Shown piece after piece: positions 24,233-33,728 of a stretch of 64,000 nucleotides of DNA (its first letter is position 1; each line of letters opens with the position of its first letter). The position numbers and the translations under genes were made by a program. The stretch is from a bacterium (GTDB lineage Bacteria > Bacillota > Clostridia > Lachnospirales > Lachnospiraceae). The notes under the pieces were generated by a model. It saw only the letters and a program-made list of their open reading frames with translations. It was not told where the DNA came from and did not search any database. The stretch lies in NCBI GenBank assembly GCA_023663725.1, contig JAMPGX010000001.1, forward strand, positions 124,001-188,000, given 5' to 3'.

Positions 24233-25516
24233 ATGAACAATAAGAACGAATTCGCCCCCACCCCACCCATGGGCTGGAACAGCTATGACTACTACGACAC
24301 CACCGTAAACGAGCAACAGGTCAGAGCCAATGCGGACTATATGGCCACGCATCTGAAGCAGTACGGCTGGGAATATATCGTGATCGATATCGAGTGGTAC
24401 GCCATCGGCGCGGGAAGCCGCCGCGACGAGCACCAATATATTCCCTTTGCAGAGGTGGCCATGGACGAGTACTCCCGCCTGCTGCCGGATCCGGCCCGCT
24501 TCCCCTCCGCCGCGGATGGGGCAGGCTTCAGGCCTCTGGCTGACTACATACACAGTCTGGGACTGAAATTCGGCATCCATATCATGAGAGGCATTCCCCG
24601 AATCGCCGCCCACCATCACTGCGCCATCAAGGGCACCAAGGTGACTGCGGACGATGTGGCCATCGCCTCCTCAGTCTGCCCCTGGAACCCTGACATGTAC
24701 GGAGTAAAGGACACCCCAGCGGGCCAGACCTACTACGACTCCCTGATGGAGCTGTATGCCTCCTGGGGAGTGGACTTTATCAAATGTGACGATATCTGCC
24801 GCTATGACCAGCCCTCCTGCAAGGATGAGGTGCGTATGTTGTCCACGGCGATCAGGCGCTGCGGACGTCCGATTGTGCTGTCCCTGTCCCCCGGCCCCGC
24901 CAGGATCGATCAGGCCTGGTACTATGAGACCCATGCCAATATGTGGCGCATCACGGATGATTTCTGGGACAATTTCGACCTGCTGAAAAATATGTTCTAC
25001 CGCTGCGAGCTGTGGCAGGAGCATGTGTCTGCGGGCTGTTACCCCGACTGCGACATGCTGCCCATCGGTATGCTTGGCAAGGGCTTCGGGCATGAGCGCC
25101 CCTCCCATTTCACGCGGGACGAGGCCCGTACCATGATGACCCTGTGGTGTCTGTTCGGCTCCCCGCTGATGATCGGCGCGGAACTGACCCTGCTGGACCC
25201 GGCCACCCTGTCTCTGCTGACCAATGAGGAGCTGCTGGCTATGCTGCCTCCCCAGGTAAAGCCCCGCCAAATCTGTCTGTACGATAAAAAAGCCATCTGG
25301 CGGGCAGATGACTGGACGGCAGACCTCCACTATATCGCGCTGTTCAATCTGGGAGAAGAGACGCAGACCCTGTCCGTTTCTCTGGAGGAGTTGGGCTATG
25401 AGGGAAGGATTGCGCTGAAAGAGCTTTGGACTAAGGAAAACAGTCTGACAGAGTCCGCAATTTCCACAGAAATCGCCCCCCACGCCTGTGCAGTGTACCA
25501 GCTCAGTCCTCAGTAG
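24233..25516 (+). CDS. GH27 family alpha-galactosidase
   Basis: 427 aa, no signal peptide, so it acts on imported galactosides. The N-terminus APTPPMGWNSYDYYDTTVNE is the family 27 signature. GWEYIVIDIEWY, GLKFGIHIMRGIPR and VDFIKCDDICRYD (expected nucleophile Asp) follow. HANMWRITDDFWDNF holds the expected acid/base Asp near residue 250. The end of the (beta/alpha)8 barrel (GSPLMIGAEL) and a C-terminal beta domain complete it. ATG at 24233 has AAAGGAG 6 bases upstream. Related enzymes can be beta-L-arabinopyranosidases. Elements A1 and B2 replace the usual upstream region, so its promoter is either inside them or upstream. Confidence 0.85.
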   Translation: MNNKNEFAPTPPMGWNSYDYYDTTVNEQQVRANADYMATHLKQYGWEYIVIDIEWYAIGAGSRRDEHQYIPFAEVAMDEYSRLLPDPARFPSAADGAGFRPLADYIHSLGLKFGIHIMRGIPRIAAHHHCAIKGTKVTADDVAIASSVCPWNPDMYGVKDTPAGQTYYDSLMELYASWGVDFIKCDDICRYDQPSCKDEVRMLSTAIRRCGRPIVLSLSPGPARIDQAWYYETHANMWRITDDFWDNFDLLKNMFYRCELWQEHVSAGCYPDCDMLPIGMLGKGFGHERPSHFTRDEARTMMTLWCLFGSPLMIGAELTLLDPATLSLLTNEELLAMLPPQVKPRQICLYDKKAIWRADDWTADLHYIALFNLGEETQTLSVSLEELGYEGRIALKELWTKENSLTESAISTEIAPHACAVYQLSPQ

Positions 25517-25535
25517 CGCTGCAAGACGCATCAGG

Positions 25536-25578
25536 AAGGGGACGGGATACCGTTACTGGCATCTCGTCCCCTTTTCTT
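25536..25578 (+). terminator. Terminator after the GH27 gene
   Basis: AAGGGGACGGGAT and ATCTCGTCCCCTT form a long stem with GG/CC inside and a short loop, followed by TTCTTCT on the plus strand, 20 bases after the stop codon. Confidence 0.8.
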
Positions 25579-25612
25579 CTACTGCTTATGTACCGGATAA
25601 CCAACGACGCAG

Positions 25613-27919
25613 TCAACGCCGTACCTGCTCATACTTTGATAGATACCGGCCCTCAAATTCATCTACCGGCATGGGCTTGGCAAAATAATAACCCTGGAAG
25701 ATATCCGTGCCGATCTCTGTGAGGAAATCAACCTGTTCCCTGGTCTCCACACCCTCGGTAATCACTTCCATGCCCAACTGCTTGGACAGGGAGACTATCA
25801 TCTTGAGTATTGTGCGGGTACGCTCAGGATTCTCGGTTCTGCGCAAGAATTCCATATCTATCTTGAGCGTGTCCACCGTCATATTCTTGAGCATATTTAA
25901 CGATGAGTAACCGCTTCCAAAATCATCCATCTCGACACAGAAGCCGTATTCCCGCAGGCGCTGAATCAATACTAGCTGCTTTTTAAAGTCGGTCATAATC
26001 GCCGTCTCCGTAATCTCCAACCGCAGATTTCGGGGATTGATTTCGTATTTTTCCGCAAGTCCGGTAAATATCTTATATATATCCGTAAAGTAAAAATCCT
26101 TAGGCGAAATATTCACGGAAATATGATAGTTTGCGTATCCTTTCTCTTTCCACTCGCGAAGCTTCATACAGGCCATCTCCCAGATATTCATGTCCAGACG
26201 GCAGATCAGCCCTGTCCGCTCCAGAACGCCGATAAATCCACCAGGAGAAACCAGCCCGCGCTCTGGATGAATCCACCGCACCAGAGCTTCTCCGCCCAAT
26301 ACCTTCCCTGTGACAGACACCTGCGGCTGCAGATAGAAGCAGAACTGTCCATCACGCAGGGCCGTTCCGAACTCAGCGGATACCTTCTGTTCCTCAAGCG
26401 TCGCCTCGCGAATCTCGTCGTCATAGTGAGCTATCATGTCCGTAAAGCTTGATTTAATCGTAGTGATCGCCATAAATGCCCTGTCACACATAACCGACGG
26501 TTCGATATCCTTGTCGACAATATCGTAAACCCCAATATGAATATGCAGCTTATAGGTCGACGCTCCAAGGAGCTGCCCAAGGCTTCTGATTTCGTTGGCA
26601 AAAACCTCCTTATCAAAGCGCTTTTTCGGCATACAGATCGCAAAGCGATCCCCTGACAATCTGCAATAAACCGATCCCTTGCCCGAAAGCTTTCTCAGTG
26701 AATTTGCAATGCTCACAAGAATCTCGTCACCCACATTGATCCCAAAAATATCATTGATCAGCTTAAAATCCCTGATGTCCGAGCACACCATACAGTATTC
26801 TCCCGCAGGCGCGTTTCTGACTGTCTCCGCGACTCTCTCATAAAAATATTCGCGATTATAGATTCCTGTAAGCCGATCTCTGGTCGCGCGAAAGCGCTCC
26901 GCTTCCAGCTTTTTCACATCCTCCGTCTCGTCATGTATCTTAAAAAAGCATCCCACGCAGTTCCCATCCCCATCACACAATCTCTTGAACTGCGAGGCAT
27001 AATACCGCTGCGCTTCACCCTCTCCGCGCACCTCTTTCCACTCAGAGTCCTCCGTCTGTGAGAGCTCCCTGCCATTCATCCATTCCTGATAGTACGCCGT
27101 CAGCGGCTCCGTGTCATCTGTTTTAAAAAAGACATATGCCACAGAGTTGGCATACACGCAGTTCCCCTCGACGTCAAAGCAGATCACGCTGTCATCCATA
27201 TTCTTGATGCTGGAGGACAGCAGGCCCTCAATCAAGCCCTGCGGGACATAGATCACGTTAAAATAGTATATTGCCACCGCCATGATTCCGTAGGACAAGA
27301 CAGAGAAATCAATCTTCATATCCGTGAGCAGATAGACGACATTAGCGGCGATAATGACGATCAGACTCAGCAATGTCAACCAATATTTTTTGCGGTACAT
27401 GGACGGCGAGCGCACGATCTTGACTACCAGCGGGAGGACCACCATCACCACCAGCGCATAGATAATCGTCCGGTGCAGGTTGTACAGGCCGCCCCTCTCG
27501 GCAATTCCGTAAAACATCGTCCCTGACCCGTCATCCATCAGCTCGCAGCGGAATATGAATACCTTTTCGGTGAATACATTCAACAGCATTAACAGTCCAT
27601 CAACGCCGACAATGCAGTACAGCACCACCTGTTGAACAGGACGCAGCTCATATACCTTGGTATACTTCAGCGCATAAAACAGCATACAGATCAGCAGGAT
27701 GTCCGATATCGTGTAGTATGTCGCATACATCAGATCGGCAAAGGGCTGTCCGGCTGCGAGTAAGGCCCAGGCATACGCCACCATTGTGCAGGGCGCGGCA
27801 ATCATAATATAGCTGATCGATCTTGTAAGCGGTGTCTTATCTCTCTTGGCGATAATCCAACTGCAGACCAATATGACAAGAGCAAACATCAGCAGCAGCG
27901 TCATATAGATATTTCTCAT
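25613..27919 (-). CDS. Membrane GGDEF/EAL protein with 7TM sensor and PAS domain
   Basis: 768 aa from ATG 27919 (GGGGGGATAGG site). The open frame continues to 28006 without a better start. About seven membrane segments (residues 5-225) resemble the histidine-kinase 7TM sensor module. They are followed by a PAS domain (about 235-350) and a GGDEF domain with signature LSGDRFAI, too degenerate for a cyclase. The EAL domain is intact: GGEALVRWIHPERG, SVNISPKDF, LEITETAIM, MDDFGSGYSSL, LKIDMEFL, TEGVETREQ and FQGYYFAKPMP. It is therefore probably a c-di-GMP phosphodiesterase responding to a membrane or periplasmic signal. It follows the yfhO-like gene by about 100 bp. Confidence 0.88.
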   Translation of the reverse strand: MRNIYMTLLLMFALVILVCSWIIAKRDKTPLTRSISYIMIAAPCTMVAYAWALLAAGQPFADLMYATYYTISDILLICMLFYALKYTKVYELRPVQQVVLYCIVGVDGLLMLLNVFTEKVFIFRCELMDDGSGTMFYGIAERGGLYNLHRTIIYALVVMVVLPLVVKIVRSPSMYRKKYWLTLLSLIVIIAANVVYLLTDMKIDFSVLSYGIMAVAIYYFNVIYVPQGLIEGLLSSSIKNMDDSVICFDVEGNCVYANSVAYVFFKTDDTEPLTAYYQEWMNGRELSQTEDSEWKEVRGEGEAQRYYASQFKRLCDGDGNCVGCFFKIHDETEDVKKLEAERFRATRDRLTGIYNREYFYERVAETVRNAPAGEYCMVCSDIRDFKLINDIFGINVGDEILVSIANSLRKLSGKGSVYCRLSGDRFAICMPKKRFDKEVFANEIRSLGQLLGASTYKLHIHIGVYDIVDKDIEPSVMCDRAFMAITTIKSSFTDMIAHYDDEIREATLEEQKVSAEFGTALRDGQFCFYLQPQVSVTGKVLGGEALVRWIHPERGLVSPGGFIGVLERTGLICRLDMNIWEMACMKLREWKEKGYANYHISVNISPKDFYFTDIYKIFTGLAEKYEINPRNLRLEITETAIMTDFKKQLVLIQRLREYGFCVEMDDFGSGYSSLNMLKNMTVDTLKIDMEFLRRTENPERTRTILKMIVSLSKQLGMEVITEGVETREQVDFLTEIGTDIFQGYYFAKPMPVDEFEGRYLSKYEQVRR

Positions 27920-28021
27920 TCCTATCCCCCCACATTTGCAAGCAGGCATGCTCTGCGCCCGCATATCCTCCGAGGCCAGTATGTTTATATACAAATATAT
28001 TGGCATATTTTCGACAAATAG

Positions 28022-30589
28022 TCAATATTTTCCATAAAATGCTTTGCGGCGTCGCCAGAGCATGATCCCGACAAACACCAAAATGCTTACCACACTGAGC
28101 AAAATTCCCTGCCTCAGACCATAGGGCTCATATGACAATTCAATCCGATAGCTCCCCTGCTCCAGATCCAACGCCATCAGACATCCACCAACCAGCGCAG
28201 GCTCCGTCTTCTCCCCGTTTACCAGGATGCTCCACCCCTTCTCATAGGGGATGGACAGAATCAGCCTGCCGGCCTCCGCCAGCTCCAGGCTGCCGCTCAC
28301 ATGAGTATCGTCATAGCTCACCTCCTCCAGATGCCGACCTCCCAACACCTCCAGCGCCTCTGTCAGCACCTCCTCATCCATCCGCCAGGCGCTCAAGCGA
28401 AACTGCGGCGTGTCGTCGCTGTCGTCATCGTTGGCGAAGCTCACGCTCTGCCCCTCTTCAAGATATCCGACATACAGCACGGAATACGCCTTCAAATCCG
28501 CGTATTTGCGCTCCAATGCTCCCGTCATCGCAATTTTCTTGGTGCCCGAGCCTGTGAGTATCATATAGTAATAACCGTCCTGCCTGGCTGTCATCGTCAC
28601 CTTTTCCTCGGAGGATTTGCAGTCCGCCCTCACAAACAGACTGCCCTCAACTCCCAGCAGCTCCACCATCTCATTCTGCAGCTTCAGCGGCTCCCCCTTG
28701 TATCCCTCGGGCAGATCATAGCCCACAGGCGCCACATAGCCAAAGGACAGCGTGGCATTGCAGGCGTACAGCGCCACCTCGCCGCTGGTATCCACCAGCT
28801 TGTACAGACTGTTTTCCTCGCTCTGCACCTCCTCCTCATCCGCTCCGCCGGCCTCTCCAAACATATAGTTCACATTCAGAAGCGCCGAGAGAAAAGCCGT
28901 GGCCCCGTCGTAGCTGTAATATACCTTACTGTGGCGCATTCCCAGCCGCTCATAGAGATCCGCCACCGGAGAATTCATCGTCGAGGAGAACACGGAGGCC
29001 GTGGGATAGCCTGCCAGAGTGCCATCATTCTTGGTGGTGCGGGAGAATTTCTCCATCCGGAATATCGCCTCATTGCCGCCCTCCGCCTCGCGCTGTCGGG
29101 CCAGACCGACAAGCGCCTCATAATGCTCCAGCTGTCCCAGATAGGCGCTGCGGCTGGTAGTGCCCACGCTGGTATCGAAGGTGTTCACGCTTGTCTCCAA
29201 CACTACAGTCAACAGGGCAAGCACCGCCAGATATCTATTCCTCCCACCCCGACCGCAGCGGGTGTAATACAGATGCAGCAGGATGGCAGCAACCGTCACA
29301 AATACCAGAGTAACCAGCCACACCTCCTGCGAGAAATCCTCATGCTCAATAAACTGCTGGCAGCAGAGCAAAAACAGCACTGTCCCCAGATAACTGTATA
29401 AGATATACTTGGCCTCCAGATCGCGCAGATGCCAGAAGCAGTCAAAACACATCGTCAGAATCAGGAAAATATAGAGAAAGGTCTGTCTGCCCGGCAGCGA
29501 GTCGGGATAATTAAACCCATGCCACACAAAATCAAGAGCATTGGTACCAAAGCTGACCAGCATAAAGCCCGCCAGCGCCAGATGGACAAACCGCTTTCTC
29601 AGCGGTATCCCTGGATTGACCGCATACAGGGGCACCAACAGGAAAGCCGCCACGCCGCAATAGATATTGGGCCAGTGAGCCAGCCCCCGCTCCGCGGACA
29701 CACAGAGGCAATGCCTCGCCAACACCTCCAGCACAGAAAAATAGTCCTTAACCTCCGAGGGAAAGCTGCTGTGGCCAAAATCCGTGGCCAGAAGCGCACA
29801 GGCCTCCGGCACCAGCAGTATCGCCGCCATCCCACCTGCCAGCAGCGAAAACAGGATAAAATCCCACAGAATTCGCAGACTGTGTTTTTCCGCAAGCAGC
29901 TGCGCCAGAAAGTACAGCACCAGGAAGATGCACACCATGATGGAGAGATAGAAATTCGTATAGATGGACAGAGCCAGCGAGACGCAATACAGCCCGCAGC
30001 GTCCCTCCTTCACCAGCCGCTCCAGCCCCAGCAATACCAACGGCAACAGTATCACCGGGTCCAGCCACATAATATTCCAGTTGTAGGCCGCCATGAAACC
30101 GGACAGCGCATAGAAGCAGGAAAACAGCACACAGGCGAAACAGCGAGTACGGTAGCGACGCTGCAGATACAGGCAGGCCGTCAACCCACACAACCCCACC
30201 TTGCACACCACCAGATAGCTCAAAAACTCCATCATAAGAGTTTCAGGAAACAGCGCTCCCAGAAAATGCAGCGGGCAGGCCAGATAATACGCATAGAGCG
30301 CCACAAAATTGGACCCGATGCCCACATTCCAGGTATAGGCCAGGCTCCCCCCTTCGTGAAGCTTGTGATACAATTCACTGAAAAAAGGCATATACTGGTG
30401 GTACATATCCATATAGAGGAAGCTTCTCCCCCCGAACGGATAGATGGATCTGAAGAAAAAGAGCACCAGCATAATTGCGGTGGGAATGCCCCACGCGGCC
30501 ACCAATCCGACGTTAATCTGTATGCTTCGATGCCGGTCAGTCTCTTCCCCTGACCGGTCGGGTATCATTTTGCGCAATATCTTATACAC
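28022..30589 (-). CDS. YfhO-family polytopic membrane protein
   Basis: 855 aa with a dozen or more hydrophobic helices in the first 480 residues, then a large outside domain (about 490-820), and a final helix. FGGRSFLYMDMYHQYMPFFSELYHKL near the start holds the D-x-x-Q-Y pattern typical of YfhO proteins. NWNIMWLDPVILLPLVLLGLERL and the C-terminal GWSILVNGEK are also typical. YfhO proteins are GT-C-like and are linked to glycosylation of lipoteichoic acid or other surface polymers in Firmicutes. Its start overlaps the GH95 stop by 8 bases. Confidence 0.88.
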   Translation of the reverse strand: MYKILRKMIPDRSGEETDRHRSIQINVGLVAAWGIPTAIMLVLFFFRSIYPFGGRSFLYMDMYHQYMPFFSELYHKLHEGGSLAYTWNVGIGSNFVALYAYYLACPLHFLGALFPETLMMEFLSYLVVCKVGLCGLTACLYLQRRYRTRCFACVLFSCFYALSGFMAAYNWNIMWLDPVILLPLVLLGLERLVKEGRCGLYCVSLALSIYTNFYLSIMVCIFLVLYFLAQLLAEKHSLRILWDFILFSLLAGGMAAILLVPEACALLATDFGHSSFPSEVKDYFSVLEVLARHCLCVSAERGLAHWPNIYCGVAAFLLVPLYAVNPGIPLRKRFVHLALAGFMLVSFGTNALDFVWHGFNYPDSLPGRQTFLYIFLILTMCFDCFWHLRDLEAKYILYSYLGTVLFLLCCQQFIEHEDFSQEVWLVTLVFVTVAAILLHLYYTRCGRGGRNRYLAVLALLTVVLETSVNTFDTSVGTTSRSAYLGQLEHYEALVGLARQREAEGGNEAIFRMEKFSRTTKNDGTLAGYPTASVFSSTMNSPVADLYERLGMRHSKVYYSYDGATAFLSALLNVNYMFGEAGGADEEEVQSEENSLYKLVDTSGEVALYACNATLSFGYVAPVGYDLPEGYKGEPLKLQNEMVELLGVEGSLFVRADCKSSEEKVTMTARQDGYYYMILTGSGTKKIAMTGALERKYADLKAYSVLYVGYLEEGQSVSFANDDDSDDTPQFRLSAWRMDEEVLTEALEVLGGRHLEEVSYDDTHVSGSLELAEAGRLILSIPYEKGWSILVNGEKTEPALVGGCLMALDLEQGSYRIELSYEPYGLRQGILLSVVSILVFVGIMLWRRRKAFYGKY

Positions 30590-33044
30590 TGGTTACTCCC
30601 TTTTGATCTGCCTGAAAGTCCTCCGCCGTAAGCACGGCGTTCTCTCCCCCCTCTATCCACAGAGGACGGATGGCCCCCCCATATCGAATCACTGTGCTCA
30701 AATCATCACTGCCCGCATAGATCTGACAGCGCTCCAGCACGCCATCCTTCCATGACAGGTCCATCGCCGCGTTCCCCTGTATCCGCAGTCCCCTTGCCTT
30801 GCCGCTTCTCCAGGCGTCCGGCAGGGCAGGCAGCAGCACCACACGCCTGTCATTGCTCTGCACCAGCATCTCCACCATGGCCGCCGCGCCGCCAAAATTG
30901 CCATCAATCTGGAACGGCGGATGCTTGTCAAACAGATTGGGATAGGTGGAATGTCCCAACAGCTGTTCAATGTGCCAGTACGCCGTATTCCCATCCCACA
31001 GCTTGGCATAATGGTTGATAATCCACGCCCGACTCCAACCCGTGTGACCTCCCCCGTGAGCCAGACGCTGCTCCAGGGTGGCTCTGGCAGCCTGGGCCAG
31101 CTCCGGAGTACCGTCCGCCGTGATCTGTTCTGAGGGATGCAGACCGTAGAGATGGGAGATGTGCCTGTGCCCCGGCTCCCACTCCTCATAGTCCTCTCTC
31201 CACTCCAGTATTGTGCCCCTTTTGCTGATCTGAGTCGGGATCAGACGCTCCCTGGCCTCCTCCACCTGCCTGATAAATACTGGAAGATCCTCAATCTCCG
31301 CCTCAGCCAGCGCAGCGTATATCGCCTCGTCGAAGCCTCCCCGCTCAGTGATCACCTGGTATGCCGCAAGACACTGCCCAAACAAATCCCGCAGTATCTG
31401 ATTGTCCATCGTCACGCCGACCCCGTTGGCGCCCTTCTCCCCGTTGGGCAAAATATAAGTATTCTCCGGCGACACAGAGGGACAGGTCACCAGATAAGGG
31501 CCGTCCTCCACCAGAAAATCCAGGAAAAACAGCGCTGCCTCACACATGATGGGAAACTGCTGCCTCAGAAAGACGATATCCCGCGTGTACTGATAATGCT
31601 TCCACTGATGGGTGCAGAGCCAGGCCGCCCCCATCACCCAGTATGTGCCGGGCAACCACTGATCCTGCGGCGCCGTATCCGCGTTGATATCCGTGTTATG
31701 ATGAGCGACGAACCCCCGACAGCCGTACATCACCCTGGCCGTTCTGCGTCCGTTCGGCACCATATTGCATATCAGATCAAACAGCGGCATATGGCAGGGG
31801 GACAGATTGGCGCTCTCCGCCAGCCAGTAGTTCATCTCCGTATTGATATTGATCGTATATTTGCTGTCCCAGGGCGGGGTCATATCCTTGTTCCACAGCC
31901 CCTGCAGCGTGGCGGGCAATCCTCCCAGACGGCTGCAGGCGATGAGCAGATACCGGCCATAGGCAAAATACAGCGGCGCCAAGCCAAGGTCCGCATGCTG
32001 CGCATGAGCCTGCTCCACCCGCCTGTCTGTGGGCAATTGCTCCGCCTGGTGATCCCATTCGAGCTCCAGACTCGCCCGGTCAAACAGCTCCCGATAATCC
32101 GCAATATGGCCCCTCAGCAGCTCCTCATAGCTCTGGCCCGAAGCCTGATCGAGCCTTTGGCGCAGCCTGCTGCCCAGCAGCTCCTGCAGCCCCTGCTGCA
32201 TCTGAAGCTCCCGCAATTCAGAGGGACACATGCGCCCCGCGTTCATCAGATGCCCCTGCCACTCTCCCGCTCTTCTATCTCCATCTCTATCTCTATCCAC
32301 CCAGGCCAACACTGCGGCCTCCTTCTCCTCGGGGCTGTAATGCCAGGTGGTATCCGCGCTGAAGTACAACTCCGCCTCGTCCGCGCCCTCCACCAGAATA
32401 TGCTCGCCCAGGAGCCGCACGGTTCCGCCCTTCGTCCTGACCCGCAGCAGCATCGCGAACTCTGCGCCGCCCCTGCCCAGATTGCCGTACAGACAGAGCT
32501 CCCCCTGACCGCTCTGTCTCACGCCGTCAAAGAAGCGGCCCCGCTCCAGCGCGGCCCAGAAGCTGACCTTTCCCTGCTTGTCCGCGTCAAATCGCATCAC
32601 CATGCAATCCGCCGGATGGGAGATAAAGTATTCACGCTGATATCCCACTCCCCCCGCTGTGAAACGAACCCTGCACAGGGCATGCTCCAGATCCAGCTCA
32701 CGCTCGTATTCCCGCACCTCTCCGATTCCGTCGAAGCCGATCTGGATATCTCCCAATGTCTGATAGGGATGCTGACTGTTCGGACAGCCGGACATGGCAT
32801 GCCACATGAGCTGCTCTGCCTGGGCGATCTCTCCGTCAAACAAAAGCCTTCTGATCTCGGGGAGCTGTTCCCTCATGTCTGGATTGTTGCGCTCCACAGG
32901 CCCGCCATACCAGACGCTCTCCTCATTCACCTGTATATGCTCATGCTCCGCGCCGCCATATACCATGGCTCCCAGGCGGCCATTGCCCAGCGGCAGGGCC
33001 TCCTCCCACTCCCTGGCCGGAGATGTGTACCATAATCTGTTCAT
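30582..33044 (-). CDS. GH95 family alpha-L-fucosidase (or related alpha-L-galactosidase)
   Basis: 820 aa, no signal peptide, so probably intracellular. The N-terminal domain MNRLWYTSPAREWEEALPLGNGRLGAMVYGG is the GH95 signature. The catalytic (alpha/alpha)6 domain contains NINTEMNYW (the two Asn that activate water), CPSVSPENTY (catalytic Glu) and HPPFQIDGNFGGAAAM (catalytic Asp position), as known for Bifidobacterium AfcA. A C-terminal beta domain ends the protein. It is translationally coupled to yfhO downstream. Together with GH27 it points to use of host or plant glycans. Repeats C2, A2 and B3 fill the space upstream. Confidence 0.92.
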   Translation of the reverse strand: MNRLWYTSPAREWEEALPLGNGRLGAMVYGGAEHEHIQVNEESVWYGGPVERNNPDMREQLPEIRRLLFDGEIAQAEQLMWHAMSGCPNSQHPYQTLGDIQIGFDGIGEVREYERELDLEHALCRVRFTAGGVGYQREYFISHPADCMVMRFDADKQGKVSFWAALERGRFFDGVRQSGQGELCLYGNLGRGGAEFAMLLRVRTKGGTVRLLGEHILVEGADEAELYFSADTTWHYSPEEKEAAVLAWVDRDRDGDRRAGEWQGHLMNAGRMCPSELRELQMQQGLQELLGSRLRQRLDQASGQSYEELLRGHIADYRELFDRASLELEWDHQAEQLPTDRRVEQAHAQHADLGLAPLYFAYGRYLLIACSRLGGLPATLQGLWNKDMTPPWDSKYTININTEMNYWLAESANLSPCHMPLFDLICNMVPNGRRTARVMYGCRGFVAHHNTDINADTAPQDQWLPGTYWVMGAAWLCTHQWKHYQYTRDIVFLRQQFPIMCEAALFFLDFLVEDGPYLVTCPSVSPENTYILPNGEKGANGVGVTMDNQILRDLFGQCLAAYQVITERGGFDEAIYAALAEAEIEDLPVFIRQVEEARERLIPTQISKRGTILEWREDYEEWEPGHRHISHLYGLHPSEQITADGTPELAQAARATLEQRLAHGGGHTGWSRAWIINHYAKLWDGNTAYWHIEQLLGHSTYPNLFDKHPPFQIDGNFGGAAAMVEMLVQSNDRRVVLLPALPDAWRSGKARGLRIQGNAAMDLSWKDGVLERCQIYAGSDDLSTVIRYGGAIRPLWIEGGENAVLTAEDFQADQKGVTSV

Positions 33045-33067
33045 CGTCTGCGTCCTCCCTGCGCACA

Positions 33068-33144
33068 GTATACCATAATTTCGTGCGCTTCAGCGCACAT
33101 CTCGTTCAGTAAAGTTAAATGCACAGCATTTTACTTATTATACC
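33068..33144. repeat. Family C double hairpin, copy C2
   Basis: AGTATACCATAATTTCGTGC leads into the hairpin GTGCGCTTCAGCGCAC. The second hairpin is AGTAAAGTTAAATGC and GCATTTTACT, ending CTTATTATACC. It lies 23 bp upstream of the GH95 start codon and directly beside element A2. Confidence 0.75.
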
Positions 33145-33147
33145 TTA

Positions 33148-33443
33148 TCAGGCGATTGTAAAAGCTAGTGTACTGACACGTTCATAATTTGACTAATGAG
33201 CGTGTCAGCACACTAGATGCTATGCGAGTGTCATTGTGCATATTGTATACTCCAACGCAAGCACGCTCTCGCTCCGTTCTCACCGTAGCGGTACTAAGTT
33301 CGTGCCGAATAAATTCGTCAAACCTCACTAAGTACCGACGGCTCGTGGTGTTACGGTTGCAAACCGTAACACGAGGCATTGCTTATGGAATATACAATAT
33401 ACACAATTCGGTACTGGCGATAGACAGTTTTGCAATTGCCTAA
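33148..33443. repeat. Family A element, copy A2 (inverted relative to A1), carrying nested B3
   Basis: Ends TCAGGCGATTGTAAAAG (left) and TTTTGCAATTGCCTAA (right). Read on the minus strand it has the same nested fold as A1: TATTGTATATTCC/GGAGTATACAATA, then GCAA/TTGC, then CGGTACT/AGTACCG. It also carries an additional inserted hairpin, TGTTACGG/CCGTAACA. Family B copy B3 interrupts the arm next to the left end, as B2 does in A1. No clear target duplication is visible. Confidence 0.82.
33165..33216. repeat. Family B palindrome, copy B3 (short form)
   Basis: CTAGTGTACTGACACG and CGTGTCAGCACACTAG flank a 20-base centre. It is a short version like B1. The stem pair ACACG/CGTGT differs from B1 and B2 with pairing preserved. 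Nested in A2. Confidence 0.85.
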
Positions 33444-33728
33444 GTGTATTTATTGTACCATCTTTTCCTACTCTTGGAAATGAATTCATAAAAAATTAAG
33501 GGTTTTCATATGTTATTAGGAGTCAAATACCCCTCAGCAAGTTGACGGGGCATCACTCCTGCAAAGCTGCAGGGTATCTGACCCTCGCGGCGTTCGCCAA
33601 TATGCTCAGGCCAACCAAGGTTGACTATAGGCACCGGCACAAAGTCAACTATGTTGACTTGGCTCATTGCTCGCGGGAATAAACAGAGCAAGACAGTATC
33701 ACAAGCACGCTTGTAATATGGGGGATTT
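33444..33728. other. Intergenic region with several hairpins before the glutamine amidotransferase gene
   Basis: No gene is supported. The region contains AGTCAAATACCC paired with GGGTATCTGAC (33521-33584), an inner CCTGC/GCAGG hairpin, and a palindrome AGTCAACTATGTTGACTT (33644-33661) near a separate GTTGACTATAGGCACC. It ends in a good ribosome binding site (GGGGG). The density of complementary segments suggests a structured leader or a further repeat element. Only one copy occurs here. Confidence 0.4.

Noticed and set aside
31137-33035. A 632-codon open frame opposite the GH95 gene
   Set aside because: It is a shadow of the fucosidase, which has full-length family signatures; the shadow has no plausible domains.
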